DNA of 64,000 nucleotides. Origin: Eubacteriales bacterium SKADARSKE-1. GTDB taxonomy: Bacteria > Bacillota > Clostridia > Oscillospirales > Acutalibacteraceae. Below the pieces are notes generated by a model that ran no database searches, was not told where the DNA came from, and saw only the letters and a program-made list of their open reading frames with translations. A program made the position numbers and the translations under genes. Positions 20,340 through 29,356 of the stretch are shown piece by piece. Numbering within the stretch: position 1 is the stretch's first letter; each line of letters starts with the position of its first letter. Location: assembly GCA_030920305.1 (NCBI GenBank), contig JARLUB010000001.1, positions 310,001-374,000 on the forward strand, read 5' to 3'.

Positions 20340-21299
20340 TTAAACAATTTTTGTAATTTTATTTGCAAAATCTAAAAATTGATCCATAGTTTCTAAATGG
20401 CAAGCTTGGTTTCTAAAAGAAGCAGCATCAGGTATTCCTTTTAAATACATACAAATATGACGTCTTGCCTCTTTCATGCCAAGATATTCACCTTTATATT
20501 TGCAAATGTTTAATATATGTTCAGTCATTACAGCTACTTTTTCTTCTATTTTTGGCTCTGCAAAGGTTTCATTATTTAAAACAGCATTTATTTCAGAAAA
20601 AATAAAAGGATTGCCTAAAGCACCACGCCCAATCATAACTAAATCGCAACCGGTTTGGCTTAACATATTAATAGCATCTTTTGGAGAAAAAATATCTCCA
20701 TTTCCAATTACAGGAATACTTACAGCTAACTTTACTTGTTCGATAACTTTTAAATCAACAAAAGGCTTATACATTTGCTCACGAGTTCTTCCATGAACCG
20801 TAATTGCACTGGCGCCGGCAGATTCACAAACTTTGGCAATTTCAACTGCATTTATACTTTGTTCATCCCATCCTTTGCGAATTTTTACAGTTACAGGCAC
20901 AGTTGAGGTATCTTTAACTGCCTTTACTATTTTATAGCAAAGGTCAGGGTTTTTCATTAAAACAGCGCCGCCACCACTTTTATTAACTTTAGGGGCTGGA
21001 CAGCCCATATTTATGTCTATTATATCGGGGTTTTGTTCTAAAGCTATTTTAGCAGCAGTTGCCATGGCTTCTGGGTTGTCTCCAAATAATTGAATGCCAC
21101 AAGGTCTCTCTTTTTCAGATATTTCCATAAGCTCAATGGATTTTTTGTTGAGATAAGAAATACCTTTAGAACTTACCATTTCGCTTACAGTATATCCTGC
21201 ACCAAATTTCATGCAAAGTTCGCGAAAAGCTCGGTCAGTAACTCCCGCCATTGGAGCCAAAACAGCTTTTTTATTTATATTTACAGTCCCTATTTTCAA
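20340..21299 (-). CDS. dusB: tRNA-dihydrouridine synthase (DusB type)
   Basis: A flavin-dependent TIM-barrel enzyme of 319 aa that reduces uridine to dihydrouridine in tRNA D-loops. It shows the LAPMAGVTDRAFR start, the INMGCPAPKVNKSGGG block with the catalytic Cys, PVTVKIRKGWDEQ, TVHGRTREQMY, VIGNGDIFSP (FMN phosphate) and MIGRGALGNPFIF. The start codon is TTG at 21299, with GAAAGGGTGA upstream; no ATG fits. It lies 22 bp after the FHA-FtsW gene and is likely co-transcribed with it. Confidence 0.93.
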   Translation of the reverse strand: MKIGTVNINKKAVLAPMAGVTDRAFRELCMKFGAGYTVSEMVSSKGISYLNKKSIELMEISEKERPCGIQLFGDNPEAMATAAKIALEQNPDIIDINMGCPAPKVNKSGGGAVLMKNPDLCYKIVKAVKDTSTVPVTVKIRKGWDEQSINAVEIAKVCESAGASAITVHGRTREQMYKPFVDLKVIEQVKLAVSIPVIGNGDIFSPKDAINMLSQTGCDLVMIGRGALGNPFIFSEINAVLNNETFAEPKIEEKVAVMTEHILNICKYKGEYLGMKEARRHICMYLKGIPDAASFRNQACHLETMDQFLDFANKITKIV

Positions 21300-21321
21300 G
21301 TGTTCACCCTTTCAAGTTTTA

Positions 21322-22977
21322 TTATCGCCTAATAGAATACGTTCGCTCATCAGCTGCTTTGATAAAAGCCAACAACCCAAAAACAGAAACAAGGCTTGTA
21401 CCACCAAGGCTAACAAGTGGGAAAGTTACGCCTGTTAAAGGGAGAATATCGGTTGATCCAAATATATGAAGTCCAGTTTGAAAAACTAGCATTCCAGCAG
21501 CGGCGCAGGCCGATATTGAATAAAAACTAGAACGGCTTTTGTTACTTTGGCTTCTTGCATAAATAGCAAGGCCAGCTATTAAAACAGCCATAGTTAAAGC
21601 TATTATAAGTCCTAGTTCTTCGCAAACAACACCAAAAATTAAGTCGCTTGTAGCGGCAAAAATGCTTTTAAGCTTTCCGTTTCCAACCCCAACGCCTAAA
21701 AGGCCACCGCTTGATGCATAACTTAAAACCCTAGTTTGTTGATATCCGGCATCTTGCGGAAAATCCCAAACGTGCCCCCAAATAGCAAATCTATCTTTTA
21801 TATATGGTTTAAAGGTAAGTATCATAAATGCACCAATTGCCGCAGCGGCACATGAAAGAACAATGGTTCTAATACTGCCCGAACGCATAAAAGAGATTAT
21901 TAAGAATGCTACAAAAAAAACACAAGCGGTGCCAAAATCTTTCATTAAAAAAAGACTGCCAATACATATTGCAGAAAAAGCTATAAATCCGGTTAAATTT
22001 TTGGTTGTTTGAAGGCTGTCTAAAGTAGAAGCACCAACAAAAACAAATGCTATTTTTACAAGTTCTGATGGCTGAATAGAAACAGGCCCTAAAACAACCC
22101 AGTTTCTAGAACCGTGAACTTCTTTTGCAAGCAATAAATTAACAGCAAATAAAATAATGGCAAATGCAGCAATAGCTACTCTAAATTTCATTACAGTGTC
22201 TAATTTTTCAATAAACCAAATTATTAAACAGTATACAAAAAGGCCAATAAGCAATGCTGCTAGTTGGGTATATACTTCTTTTATATTGTAGTTACTTATT
22301 AAAAGAATGCCTGTGCCAGATAAAAATAGAGCCAAAGCTTCAATTTCAAAAGTTACTCGCCGTAAAATAAAAAAAGAAATAAAGAAAAACACCCATGAAA
22401 TTAATATTACAGACGCAAGCGGAAACAATTTTGTAATGGTAGGAGTATTTGAAAGCAGAATTGGCTGTATTGCTACTAAAAAATGAAAAAATGAAACTAA
22501 AAATAATAAACTAGCGGATCTTATAGGTTTAGATTTCAAACTAGGGTCAACAATTTTGTGTGCAACAGAAGTGTCTGAAGCTTTTCTTAAAATATAGGAT
22601 GTAGCACCTAGCGTTATTACATCATCAATATAAACTTGAACTTTCCCAGAAACCTTTTCTCCATTTATTATAATTCCAGATTTAGAACCAGTATCTGAGA
22701 TCATCCAACCTTTAAGACGCCTAAATAAAACAGCATGTTCCCTAGAAACTGTAGGATCCTTAATGATAACGTCGCAGCTTCTATTTCGCCCGATAGAGTT
22801 TTCCCAGTAAATTATAGGAATCTCTTCGCCTGTAATTTTGTTAAACAAAACAATAAGAGGTCTTTTTCCGCGCTGCTTTGTTTTCATTGATTTAAAGCAA
22901 CAAATAACAATAAAAATAGCAAGAAACGGAAGAAATACTCTTATAAAAAACAATATTGCTGAAATAGTAATTTCCAT
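21322..22977 (-). CDS. FHA domain fused to FtsW/RodA/SpoVE-family glycan polymerase
   Basis: A 551-aa fusion. Residues 1-25 are a membrane segment. Residues 55-130 form a phosphothreonine-binding FHA domain: GRNRSCDVIIKDPTVSREHA, then DTGSKSGIIINGEKV. From about residue 150 on is a multi-pass SEDS protein: GSRNWVVLGPVSIQPSELVK, the MKDFGTACVFF segment and a C-terminal TFPLVSLGGTSLVSVFG. SEDS proteins polymerise peptidoglycan glycan strands from lipid II, working with a class B PBP. The FHA head suggests control by Ser/Thr kinase phosphorylation (PrkC/PknB type); no kinase gene is in the window. It could serve division, elongation or sporulation. Confidence 0.9.
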   Translation of the reverse strand: MEITISAILFFIRVFLPFLAIFIVICCFKSMKTKQRGKRPLIVLFNKITGEEIPIIYWENSIGRNRSCDVIIKDPTVSREHAVLFRRLKGWMISDTGSKSGIIINGEKVSGKVQVYIDDVITLGATSYILRKASDTSVAHKIVDPSLKSKPIRSASLLFLVSFFHFLVAIQPILLSNTPTITKLFPLASVILISWVFFFISFFILRRVTFEIEALALFLSGTGILLISNYNIKEVYTQLAALLIGLFVYCLIIWFIEKLDTVMKFRVAIAAFAIILFAVNLLLAKEVHGSRNWVVLGPVSIQPSELVKIAFVFVGASTLDSLQTTKNLTGFIAFSAICIGSLFLMKDFGTACVFFVAFLIISFMRSGSIRTIVLSCAAAAIGAFMILTFKPYIKDRFAIWGHVWDFPQDAGYQQTRVLSYASSGGLLGVGVGNGKLKSIFAATSDLIFGVVCEELGLIIALTMAVLIAGLAIYARSQSNKSRSSFYSISACAAAGMLVFQTGLHIFGSTDILPLTGVTFPLVSLGGTSLVSVFGLLAFIKAADERTYSIRR

Positions 22978-23041
22978 TTTGACCTCCGATTTTTAGGGGA
23001 AGATGTGAGGGTGGTTAATTTTTTGCAATATATGTTCTAAC

Positions 23042-23599
23042 TTATAATGTACCTTTTTTCCAACACTGGTAGCAAAGTGCTATGTATTTGTCGTTTCCGC
23101 CAATATCAATTTGTTTACCGGTATAAATAAGTTTGTTACCTTGATATCGTGCATTTATAATAGCTTTCCTGCCGCATTTGCACATAGATTGAATTTCTCT
23201 AATAGAATCAGCTACTTCAATGAGTCTCTTGCTGCCTTCAAAAAGATGACCCATATAGTCTGTTTTAAGGCCATAACACATAACCATAGTTCCGCTATCC
23301 ACTAGTTTTCGAAGTTCATCAACTTGATCAGCACTTAAAAATTGAGCTTCATCTACAATTATAATATCATAATCATTAATATTTTTTATAACATCACTTA
23401 TTCTTAGTGTTGGCTCAACAGTAAAGGCTTCACTTGAAAGGCCAACTCTAGACTTAACAATGATTTTTCCATCTCTATTATCTGCGCTGGGCTTTAAAAG
23501 AGCTACTTTACGATTTCTCTCCTCAAAGCTAAATTTTTTCATAAGCGCAGTGGCGGTTTTGCTGGAACCCATAACCCCATAATAAAAGTACATTTTCAT
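23042..23599 (-). CDS. tdk: Thymidine kinase
   Basis: A type II thymidine kinase of about 185 aa that phosphorylates thymidine in the salvage pathway. The N-terminal P-loop is GVMGSSKTA. The Walker B/lasso region is DYDIIIVDEAQFLS, with the catalytic Glu. A zinc site is made by CKCGRK and CYQCWKK. The family YRTDF-type segment appears as CYGLKTDYMGHLFEGS. The start is taken at the ATG at 23599, which has GGGTGA 8 bp upstream; a TTG 15 bp earlier includes that site and is unlikely. It fits functionally with the deoxynucleoside salvage genes later in the window. It follows the PHP gene closely. Confidence 0.93.
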   Translation of the reverse strand: MKMYFYYGVMGSSKTATALMKKFSFEERNRKVALLKPSADNRDGKIIVKSRVGLSSEAFTVEPTLRISDVIKNINDYDIIIVDEAQFLSADQVDELRKLVDSGTMVMCYGLKTDYMGHLFEGSKRLIEVADSIREIQSMCKCGRKAIINARYQGNKLIYTGKQIDIGGNDKYIALCYQCWKKGTL

Positions 23600-23642
23600 A
23601 TAATTTTCACCCAATTTTGTTGTATAATCTAGATCCTAAAAT

Positions 23643-24452
23643 TTATATAGGAAGACATATTGGAACTCGCCTTTTAAATACTGTAAATTCAGAAAAGCCA
23701 GATTCTTTTAATGTTTTTACGGTTTCTTCTACATTAAAAGCTAATTGATCGCTTTCATGTGCACCAGAACCAATAGTTACATATTTGCCACCAAGTTTTT
23801 TAAATTCTAGTAATAAGTTGCTATTTGATAAAATTGAAGAGTTTGACAGGCTATTTATAGATGTGTTTATTTCAAGAGCTTTATCTTTATTTGCAAGTTT
23901 TTCTAAAATAAGCCTTACTTTTTTTAAAATTTTTTCAGAATCAACATATATACCTAAATTACCAGTTAAGTGTTTTAAAGGGTAATTTAAGTGTGCCAGT
24001 GAATTAAAATTTCCCCAGTCAATTAGGTCAAGTACCTCATTGAAATAATTATCTAAAACATCGTAAACATTAGAATCACTATAATCTATATCAAGAAAAT
24101 TATCAAGATTTTTTAATCTGTGTATTGATGCCAAAATAAAATCAAAGTCAGAGCTAGCAATAGCGTCAATAGCGGCAGAAGGATTTATATGTGGTTGTCC
24201 AAGTTCAACACCGCAAAGTACATTTAAATTTTTTTTAAATATACTCTGTGCTTTTACCGCTTCAAAAAACAATTGCCTCAAAGATTTTTTGTATTCTCGC
24301 TCATTGTATTTGTCACATTCACAGTTATCAACAATAGTTATAGAAAACAGATCAAGAGCAAGTGCGGATTCACATATTTTTATAATGGGATCCTGTGCAT
24401 GTGAGGAATTATCGCTATGGATGTGACTATCTGAAATAAACTTTCGATTCAA
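23643..24452 (-). CDS. PHP-domain phosphoesterase, histidinol-phosphatase (HisJ)-like
   Basis: A 269-aa PHP-fold metal-dependent phosphoesterase. Metal ligands typical of the fold are seen as DSHIHSD at residue 8, the Glu in CGVELGQPH, the His in ASIHR, LAHLNY, and the closing GSGAHES. The nearest familiar family is the HisK/HisJ-type histidinol-phosphate phosphatase, but no other his genes are present here. Alternatives are a tyrosine phosphatase (YwqE-like) or another nucleotide/sugar phosphatase. It starts at TTG behind GGGAGGGA. It lies just upstream of tdk on the same strand. Confidence 0.75.
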   Translation of the reverse strand: MNRKFISDSHIHSDNSSHAQDPIIKICESALALDLFSITIVDNCECDKYNEREYKKSLRQLFFEAVKAQSIFKKNLNVLCGVELGQPHINPSAAIDAIASSDFDFILASIHRLKNLDNFLDIDYSDSNVYDVLDNYFNEVLDLIDWGNFNSLAHLNYPLKHLTGNLGIYVDSEKILKKVRLILEKLANKDKALEINTSINSLSNSSILSNSNLLLEFKKLGGKYVTIGSGAHESDQLAFNVEETVKTLKESGFSEFTVFKRRVPICLPI

Positions 24453-24621
24453 ATTAATCCCTCCCAGCCTAAAATTATATCACATTAACAATAATATTTC
24501 TATATGGCATTCAAAAAATAATAAGGTTTATTTATGATTACAAATACTTGACAAATTATTATTTATAATACATAATTCAGTTGGATATTTGGTTGAAAAA
24601 TAAAAATATCGTTTATTCTTA

Positions 24622-24649
24622 TTGAAAAAAAATTTTTTAAGACTATAAT
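24622..24649 (+). promoter_or_regulatory. Promoter of the V/A-type ATPase operon
   Basis: TTGAAA (24622-24627), a 16-bp spacer and TATAAT (24644-24649) lie 34 bp before the first ATPase gene. The A/T tract between them is typical of strong low-GC promoters. Confidence 0.7.
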
Positions 24650-24683
24650 TATCTTAATTGTACTAAAGAAAAGGGGTGTTTTT

Positions 24684-24995
24684 ATGCAAGATATGATAGA
24701 GAGAATTGTAGAAATGGATAAAGCCGCCAGAGAAATTACCCAGAAGGTGAAAGAGGAAAAATTAAATTTAGAGCAAGAAATTAAAGAGCTTAAAAAAAAT
24801 ATAAGAGATGAATACCTTGAAAGAGCGCGTAAGAGGATAGAAATTAATAGAGATTTGGAACAAAAGTTAGCAAATGAAAAAATAGAGTCAATCAATAATG
24901 ACCAAGTAAAAATTTTAGAGCATCTTAATGAATGTTATGTTGAAAAGAACGATGAGTGGGTTGAAACGATAGTAAAAAATGTGTTGGAGGATTGA
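24684..24995 (+). CDS. V/A-type ATPase coiled-coil stalk subunit (G/H-like)
   Basis: A 103-aa, highly charged, almost entirely helical protein (long runs of Glu, Lys and Arg, heptad pattern through residues 5-85). It is the first gene of the V/A-type ATPase operon, the place usually taken by the small peripheral stalk subunit (NtpG/AhaH/AtpH). Sequence is too simple to assign by motif alone, so the call leans on position and composition. It would pair with subunit E to form the peripheral stalk. It starts ATG behind AAAGGGGTG and ends 4 bp before subunit C. Confidence 0.7.
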   Translation: MQDMIERIVEMDKAAREITQKVKEEKLNLEQEIKELKKNIRDEYLERARKRIEINRDLEQKLANEKIESINNDQVKILEHLNECYVEKNDEWVETIVKNVLED

Positions 24996-24999
24996 TTTT

Positions 25000-26028
25000 A
25001 TGCTTTCCGATTTTTCCTCTAATGTTGTTTTCGCAAAAGTTAGAGCAATGTATGGAAAACGAATAAGAGCTTGTGATTATAACAACCTTTTAAATTGTAA
25101 GACAGTTGGTGAAATTGCAGCATATTTAAAAAATAAAACAGCTTATTCTAAAGTGTTAGGTAAAGTTAATGAATCAAATGTGCACAGAGGTGAACTTGAA
25201 GCATTATTGAAAAACAAAATGTTTAATGATTTTGCTACTCTTTGCAGGTATGAACTTTCAACAGGAGAAAGTTTTTCTGAGTATGTAATAGGTAGGGCAG
25301 AGGTTGAACAAATAATACGAAGCTTAGTCTATATTTTATCTCACAATAAGTCCAAAGGCTCTGATCCAATACCGAGTTATTTTGATAAACACACAAAAAT
25401 CAATTTGAAAGCAATGTCAAGAGCTGAAAATTATGAAGAGTTTTTAAAAGCTCTTGGCAACTCTCCTTATAGAAAACTTTTAAAGAATTTATCACTAAAA
25501 TATAACGAACAAATAAACTTATCACAAGTCGAATCAATTCTTTATGATTATCTTTATGAAAGGGTTCTTGAGAGACTTAGACAAAACACCAACAAAAAAA
25601 TAAGAATAGAATTAAAAAGTATATTTGAAACATATATAGATTTTGGGAACTTTGTAAGAATTATAAGAACAAAGCAAAATAATAGTTCTCAAGATTTTGC
25701 TATTTTAAAACATGGAAAGTTAAAAAGCAAGTATATAGAGGCTATGTTAATGGCAAGTAAAGAAAAAGAGTTATTTGATATAATGGAGTCTACCAATCAA
25801 GGTAAAAAGCTTAAAAACCTTAAATATAGTTATATTGATCAGATACCACTGAAAGTTGTGTATGACAAGTGCCGGCGCTATGTGCATTCTTCAATTAACG
25901 CTTCGCTTGTTATGCTTTCTTATATATTTTTAATCCACATAGAACTTAACAATATAATAAATGTAATAGAGGGAATTAGGTATCAGATGCCAAAAGAGGA
26001 TATAGAAGAATTATTAATTTTAAAATGA
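25000..26028 (+). CDS. ntpC: V/A-type ATPase subunit C (central-stalk socket)
   Basis: A 342-aa helical protein of the AC39/subunit C (d) family, which links the rotor ring to the central stalk. It shows the family's start (FAKVRAMYGKRI), the E-Y---R-Y---E repeats and the Y-ERVLERLR segment. The start is the ATG at 25000 with TTGGAGG upstream; the frame is open from an earlier ATG at 24979, but this lies before the ribosome site. It lies between the coiled-coil gene and subunit I, the usual order. Confidence 0.9.
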   Translation: MLSDFSSNVVFAKVRAMYGKRIRACDYNNLLNCKTVGEIAAYLKNKTAYSKVLGKVNESNVHRGELEALLKNKMFNDFATLCRYELSTGESFSEYVIGRAEVEQIIRSLVYILSHNKSKGSDPIPSYFDKHTKINLKAMSRAENYEEFLKALGNSPYRKLLKNLSLKYNEQINLSQVESILYDYLYERVLERLRQNTNKKIRIELKSIFETYIDFGNFVRIIRTKQNNSSQDFAILKHGKLKSKYIEAMLMASKEKELFDIMESTNQGKKLKNLKYSYIDQIPLKVVYDKCRRYVHSSINASLVMLSYIFLIHIELNNIINVIEGIRYQMPKEDIEELLILK

Positions 26029-26157
26029 TTTAGGACCCGAAAGGTTAGAAAGTAGGCTAAGTTTTTGTAAAGGATTTGTTATTACCTTTTTAATGACTGA
26101 AATATATAAAAAGTCTCTATTTCTGACCAATAAATAGCATGAGGGGGATGTTGCAAA

Positions 26158-28095
26158 GTGGCTGTTTTATCAGTCAAAGTTGCCAGCATAATAGGTGTTG
26201 CTTCTGCACTTGACGATGTAGTAAAAGTATGTGGAAAATCAAGAATTTTTCACCCAGATGACGCGCTATCTTTTTATTCAAAGACAAAAAGTTTCGCCCC
26301 GTTTTCTGAGAAAAATGAATTTTATGAACCCTTAAAAAAGCTAAAAGATATAGTGTTGGCAGCAGGAAAAACCCTGGAACTTGTAGAGATAGAAGGGTTT
26401 GAGGCAAGTTACAAGGAAATAAATGAATATGTTGACTATATGTCTCAAAAACTAAAAAAATTAATTGACGCACGACAAAGTGTTATTTTAAAGTTAAATG
26501 AGTATAATAAGGCATTGGAGCAAATTAAGCCTTTTATTGGGCTTAACATTAATCTTGAGGAAATTTCTAAATGTAAGTATATAAAAGCAAGATTTGGGAG
26601 ATTGCCAAGAGAAAGTTATGAGAAGCTAAGTTCTCAAAAAGAAAATCCATATGTGCTTTTTTTTCCATGTACTAGTAACAAAGAGTACTTTTGGGGTGTT
26701 TATTTTGCACCGGTTGAATATTGCGAAGAAATAGATAGAATTTTTGCAGGGCTTTATTTTGAACGAATGAGGGTTTCAGAAAAAGATGGTACACCGGAAA
26801 GTAAATTAGCACAAATCAAAAAATATATAAATATAGAAAGAGAAGAGCTCAGAAAAGCAAATGAAAAGTTAAATGCTTTTTGGGATATTCAAAAAGACCA
26901 GTGTAAGAGAGTTTACACTAGGCTTGAAGAACTAGAAACTTATGGTGAAATAAAAAAACATGTTTCAAAGTACCATAATAACTTTATACTGGTAGGGTGG
27001 ATACCAGAAGAAGATGAAATGGATTTTGCGCAAGCTTTAGATGCAACTGGCGGAATAGAATATTCAATAGATAAAATTGATGATGGTGATAAAAAACATA
27101 AACCTCCAATAAAATTGAGAAATAATTGGTTTGCCAGACCTTTTGAAACATTTGTTAGCATGTATGGTTTACCAGACTATAGGGAAATAGATCCAACGTT
27201 ATTTGTAGCAATAACATACACATTAATGTATGGTGCTATGTTTGGGGATTTAGGTCATGGGGTAATTTTATCACTTGTAGGGGCAATTTTATGGAAATTT
27301 AAAAGTTTTTCGCTTGGTAAGATTATGGTAAGGTGTGGCATTTCATCATCGATTTTTGGAATTTTTTATGGATCGGTGTTTGGATATGAGAATTTATTAA
27401 ACCCACTTTATCAAAAATTCTTTGGACTTCATGAAAAACCAATTGAAATTATGGATCATGAAATGATAATAAAAGTAATAGCCGCAGCGGTAGGGCTAGG
27501 AGTAGGATTAATAATTGTAGCAATGGTTCTAAAGATATACTCATCAATTAAACGGAATGATATGGAGAGTGCATTATTTAGTCAAAATGGGTTAGCAGGA
27601 TTAATATTTTATTCATCGTTAACTTATGGTGTTATTTTTCAGATGTTGTTTGGAATAAAAATTTTTACACCACTATATATTATTTGTTTAATAATTTTAC
27701 CGATAGTTTTTATTTTTTTCAAAGAACCGCTTGGAAAACTTATGATTAGAGATCCAAACTGGAAACCTGAAAGCATGGGTGAATATATTTTACAAAATAT
27801 TTTTGAGATATTTGTGGTTCTTTTAGAATACGTTACAAATACAATTTCATTTCTTCGTGTAGGTGCATATGTATTAGTTCACGCAGGGCTCATGATGGCC
27901 GTGTTTATTATTGCGGACATGTTGCCACCTGGTGCTAACATAATAATGATTATTTTTGGGAATTTATTTGTAATTGCGCTTGAAGGGCTTTTGGTAGGGA
28001 TTCAAGTATTAAGATTAGAATTTTATGAAATGTTTAGCAGATTTTTTGATGGTGAGGGCAATGCCTTTGAACCGGTAAGGTTACCGGTAAAATAA
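26158..28095 (+). CDS. ntpI: V/A-type ATPase subunit I (membrane stator a subunit)
   Basis: A 645-aa subunit I, the stator that carries the two half-channels for the ion. The N-terminal half (1-320) is soluble and coiled-coil rich. The C-terminal half has about seven or eight membrane segments. Typical features are the FARPFETFVSMYGLPDY-EIDPT region, MFGDLGHGVILSLVG, and the FLRVGAYVLVHAGL helix with its essential Arg. It ends with the ALEGLLVGIQVLRLEFYEMF signature, then FF-GEG--F-P. Translation begins at GTG 26158 after GAGGGGGATG; an ATG nearby belongs to another frame. Confidence 0.95.
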   Translation: MAVLSVKVASIIGVASALDDVVKVCGKSRIFHPDDALSFYSKTKSFAPFSEKNEFYEPLKKLKDIVLAAGKTLELVEIEGFEASYKEINEYVDYMSQKLKKLIDARQSVILKLNEYNKALEQIKPFIGLNINLEEISKCKYIKARFGRLPRESYEKLSSQKENPYVLFFPCTSNKEYFWGVYFAPVEYCEEIDRIFAGLYFERMRVSEKDGTPESKLAQIKKYINIEREELRKANEKLNAFWDIQKDQCKRVYTRLEELETYGEIKKHVSKYHNNFILVGWIPEEDEMDFAQALDATGGIEYSIDKIDDGDKKHKPPIKLRNNWFARPFETFVSMYGLPDYREIDPTLFVAITYTLMYGAMFGDLGHGVILSLVGAILWKFKSFSLGKIMVRCGISSSIFGIFYGSVFGYENLLNPLYQKFFGLHEKPIEIMDHEMIIKVIAAAVGLGVGLIIVAMVLKIYSSIKRNDMESALFSQNGLAGLIFYSSLTYGVIFQMLFGIKIFTPLYIICLIILPIVFIFFKEPLGKLMIRDPNWKPESMGEYILQNIFEIFVVLLEYVTNTISFLRVGAYVLVHAGLMMAVFIIADMLPPGANIIMIIFGNLFVIALEGLLVGIQVLRLEFYEMFSRFFDGEGNAFEPVRLPVK

Positions 28096-28272
28096 AATTG
28101 ATGAAGAGACCGGAAAGAGAAGATAATTATTTAGTGATTTAAAAGATTTAATAAATTAAAGTTTAAAATCCATGGGTTAGCTTCTCAAAGTGTGCCAATT
28201 TTGTGCTTTGCACTTTCGCGGTGCACTACCGATCTTAGAATATTATTAAAATTATTGTGGAGGTAAAAATTA

Positions 28273-28737
28273 ATGAGTAGTTTATTTATTGTAGCGATTT
28301 TTGTAGGGTTAATAATTTTATCTATTGTATTGTCAAATAGGGCCTTTAAAAGAGGGGCTAAAGCTAAAAAGGTAGTTGTGGCACAAATTCTTTCATTTTT
28401 ATTTACAGTTACAGTTTGTTCAGTGGGAGCAATTGCAATTAATGCATCTGCAGATACAAACAAAAGTGCCAATGTACCTGTAGAAACTACTGCAAGTGAA
28501 ACAACAAGCCAAGCTTCAAATGATAAGGGCATGGGTTATATAGCTATGGCAATTTCAATGGGTCTTGGTTGTTTGGGAGCAGGATTTGCAGTGGCCTCAG
28601 CTGCACCAGCTGCTATTGGTGCTACGTCGGAAGATCCAAAGGCTTTTGGAAAGTCATTGGTTTTTGTGGCGTTGGCTGAAGGTGTTACAGTTTTTGGGCT
28701 ATTAATTTCAATATTCATTTATGGTTCACTTACATAA
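28273..28737 (+). CDS. ntpK: V/A-type ATPase subunit K (c-ring proteolipid) with N-terminal extension
   Basis: A 154-aa rotor-ring proteolipid. Residues 88-153 form one classical c-subunit hairpin: a Gly/Ala-rich helix (LGAGFAVASAAPAAIGA), a polar loop (SEDPKAFG), and a second helix with the ion-binding Glu136 in ALAEGVTVFGLL. Residues 1-58 form a different two-helix membrane extension that lacks the c-like Gly pattern. A Thr/Ser-rich outside loop (60-86) joins the two. So only one ion site per chain is expected, unlike the duplicated 16-kDa type. The Gln ligands of the Na-binding E. hirae ring are not apparent, which would fit protons, but this is tentative. Confidence 0.9.
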   Translation: MSSLFIVAIFVGLIILSIVLSNRAFKRGAKAKKVVVAQILSFLFTVTVCSVGAIAINASADTNKSANVPVETTASETTSQASNDKGMGYIAMAISMGLGCLGAGFAVASAAPAAIGATSEDPKAFGKSLVFVALAEGVTVFGLLISIFIYGSLT

Positions 28738-28981
28738 GTAAGAGGACATTTCTTAATATTAATTGAGAAGTTTAAACTAAAGGGTTGTAAATTTTTATAG
28801 ATCTTATTTTTTATAAGTAAAAAATAAAAAATTAATTTAAAAATCGTACTTTGCAGCGAACAGCAAAGTGGCGTTAGTAATTTTTTGTATTAGGTTATAA
28901 AAATAGGATAATATAGAAAAGACCTTTAAAAGCTTATTTTAAGATACTTTTTATTAGCTCTTAAAAAGAGGGTGTGTTTTT

Positions 28982-29290
28982 ACGAAGTTTTATTTAATTA
29001 GTGATAATGTTGATACTTTAATTGGAATGAGACTAGCGGGAATTCCAGGTGTTGTAGTACATGAGAAAAAAGAAATAAAGGATGCTTTAAATGAAGCTAT
29101 ACACATGGAGGATGTTGGCGTTATTTTAATTACAGAAGTATTAGTTAAAACATGCCGAGATTTTATTTATGATGTAAAGCTCAACACAAGAAGACCTTTA
29201 ATAGTGGAAATTCCGGATAGGCATGGTACCGGTAGAGCCAAAGATTCAATAACTAAATATGTAAGAGACGCAATAGGAATTAAAATTTGA
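28982..29290 (+). CDS. ntpF: V/A-type ATPase subunit F with apparent ACG start
   Basis: Subunit F is a small central-stalk subunit that regulates rotation. Read from ACG at 28982 the product is 102 aa, the family length, and begins (M)KFYLISDNVDTLIGMRLAGI, the family's conserved N-terminus. ACG stands where ATG is expected and AGAGGGTG lies 7 bp upstream, the same site style as its operon neighbours. Upstream the frame is closed by TAG at 28955 with no ATG, GTG or TTG between. The first normal start (ATG 29027) would remove the first 15 residues, including the first beta strand, and would lack a ribosome site. Either a rare ACG start or a base error is at work. Confidence 0.85.
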   Translation, partial: TKFYLISDNVDTLIGMRLAGIPGVVVHEKKEIKDALNEAIHMEDVGVILITEVLVKTCRDFIYDVKLNTRRPLIVEIPDRHGTGRAKDSITKYVRDAIGIKI

Positions 29291-29356
29291 GTTATTAGAA
29301 ATAGCAGTTGAGTCTAAATTATTATTTTCTAATTACAAAAAGGAGGTGTGTGATTT

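Noticed and set aside
24563..24895. Minus-strand 110-codon hydrophobic frame
   Set aside because: It is antisense to the coiled-coil ATPase subunit. Lys/Glu-rich coding strands give Phe/Leu/Ser-rich shadows.
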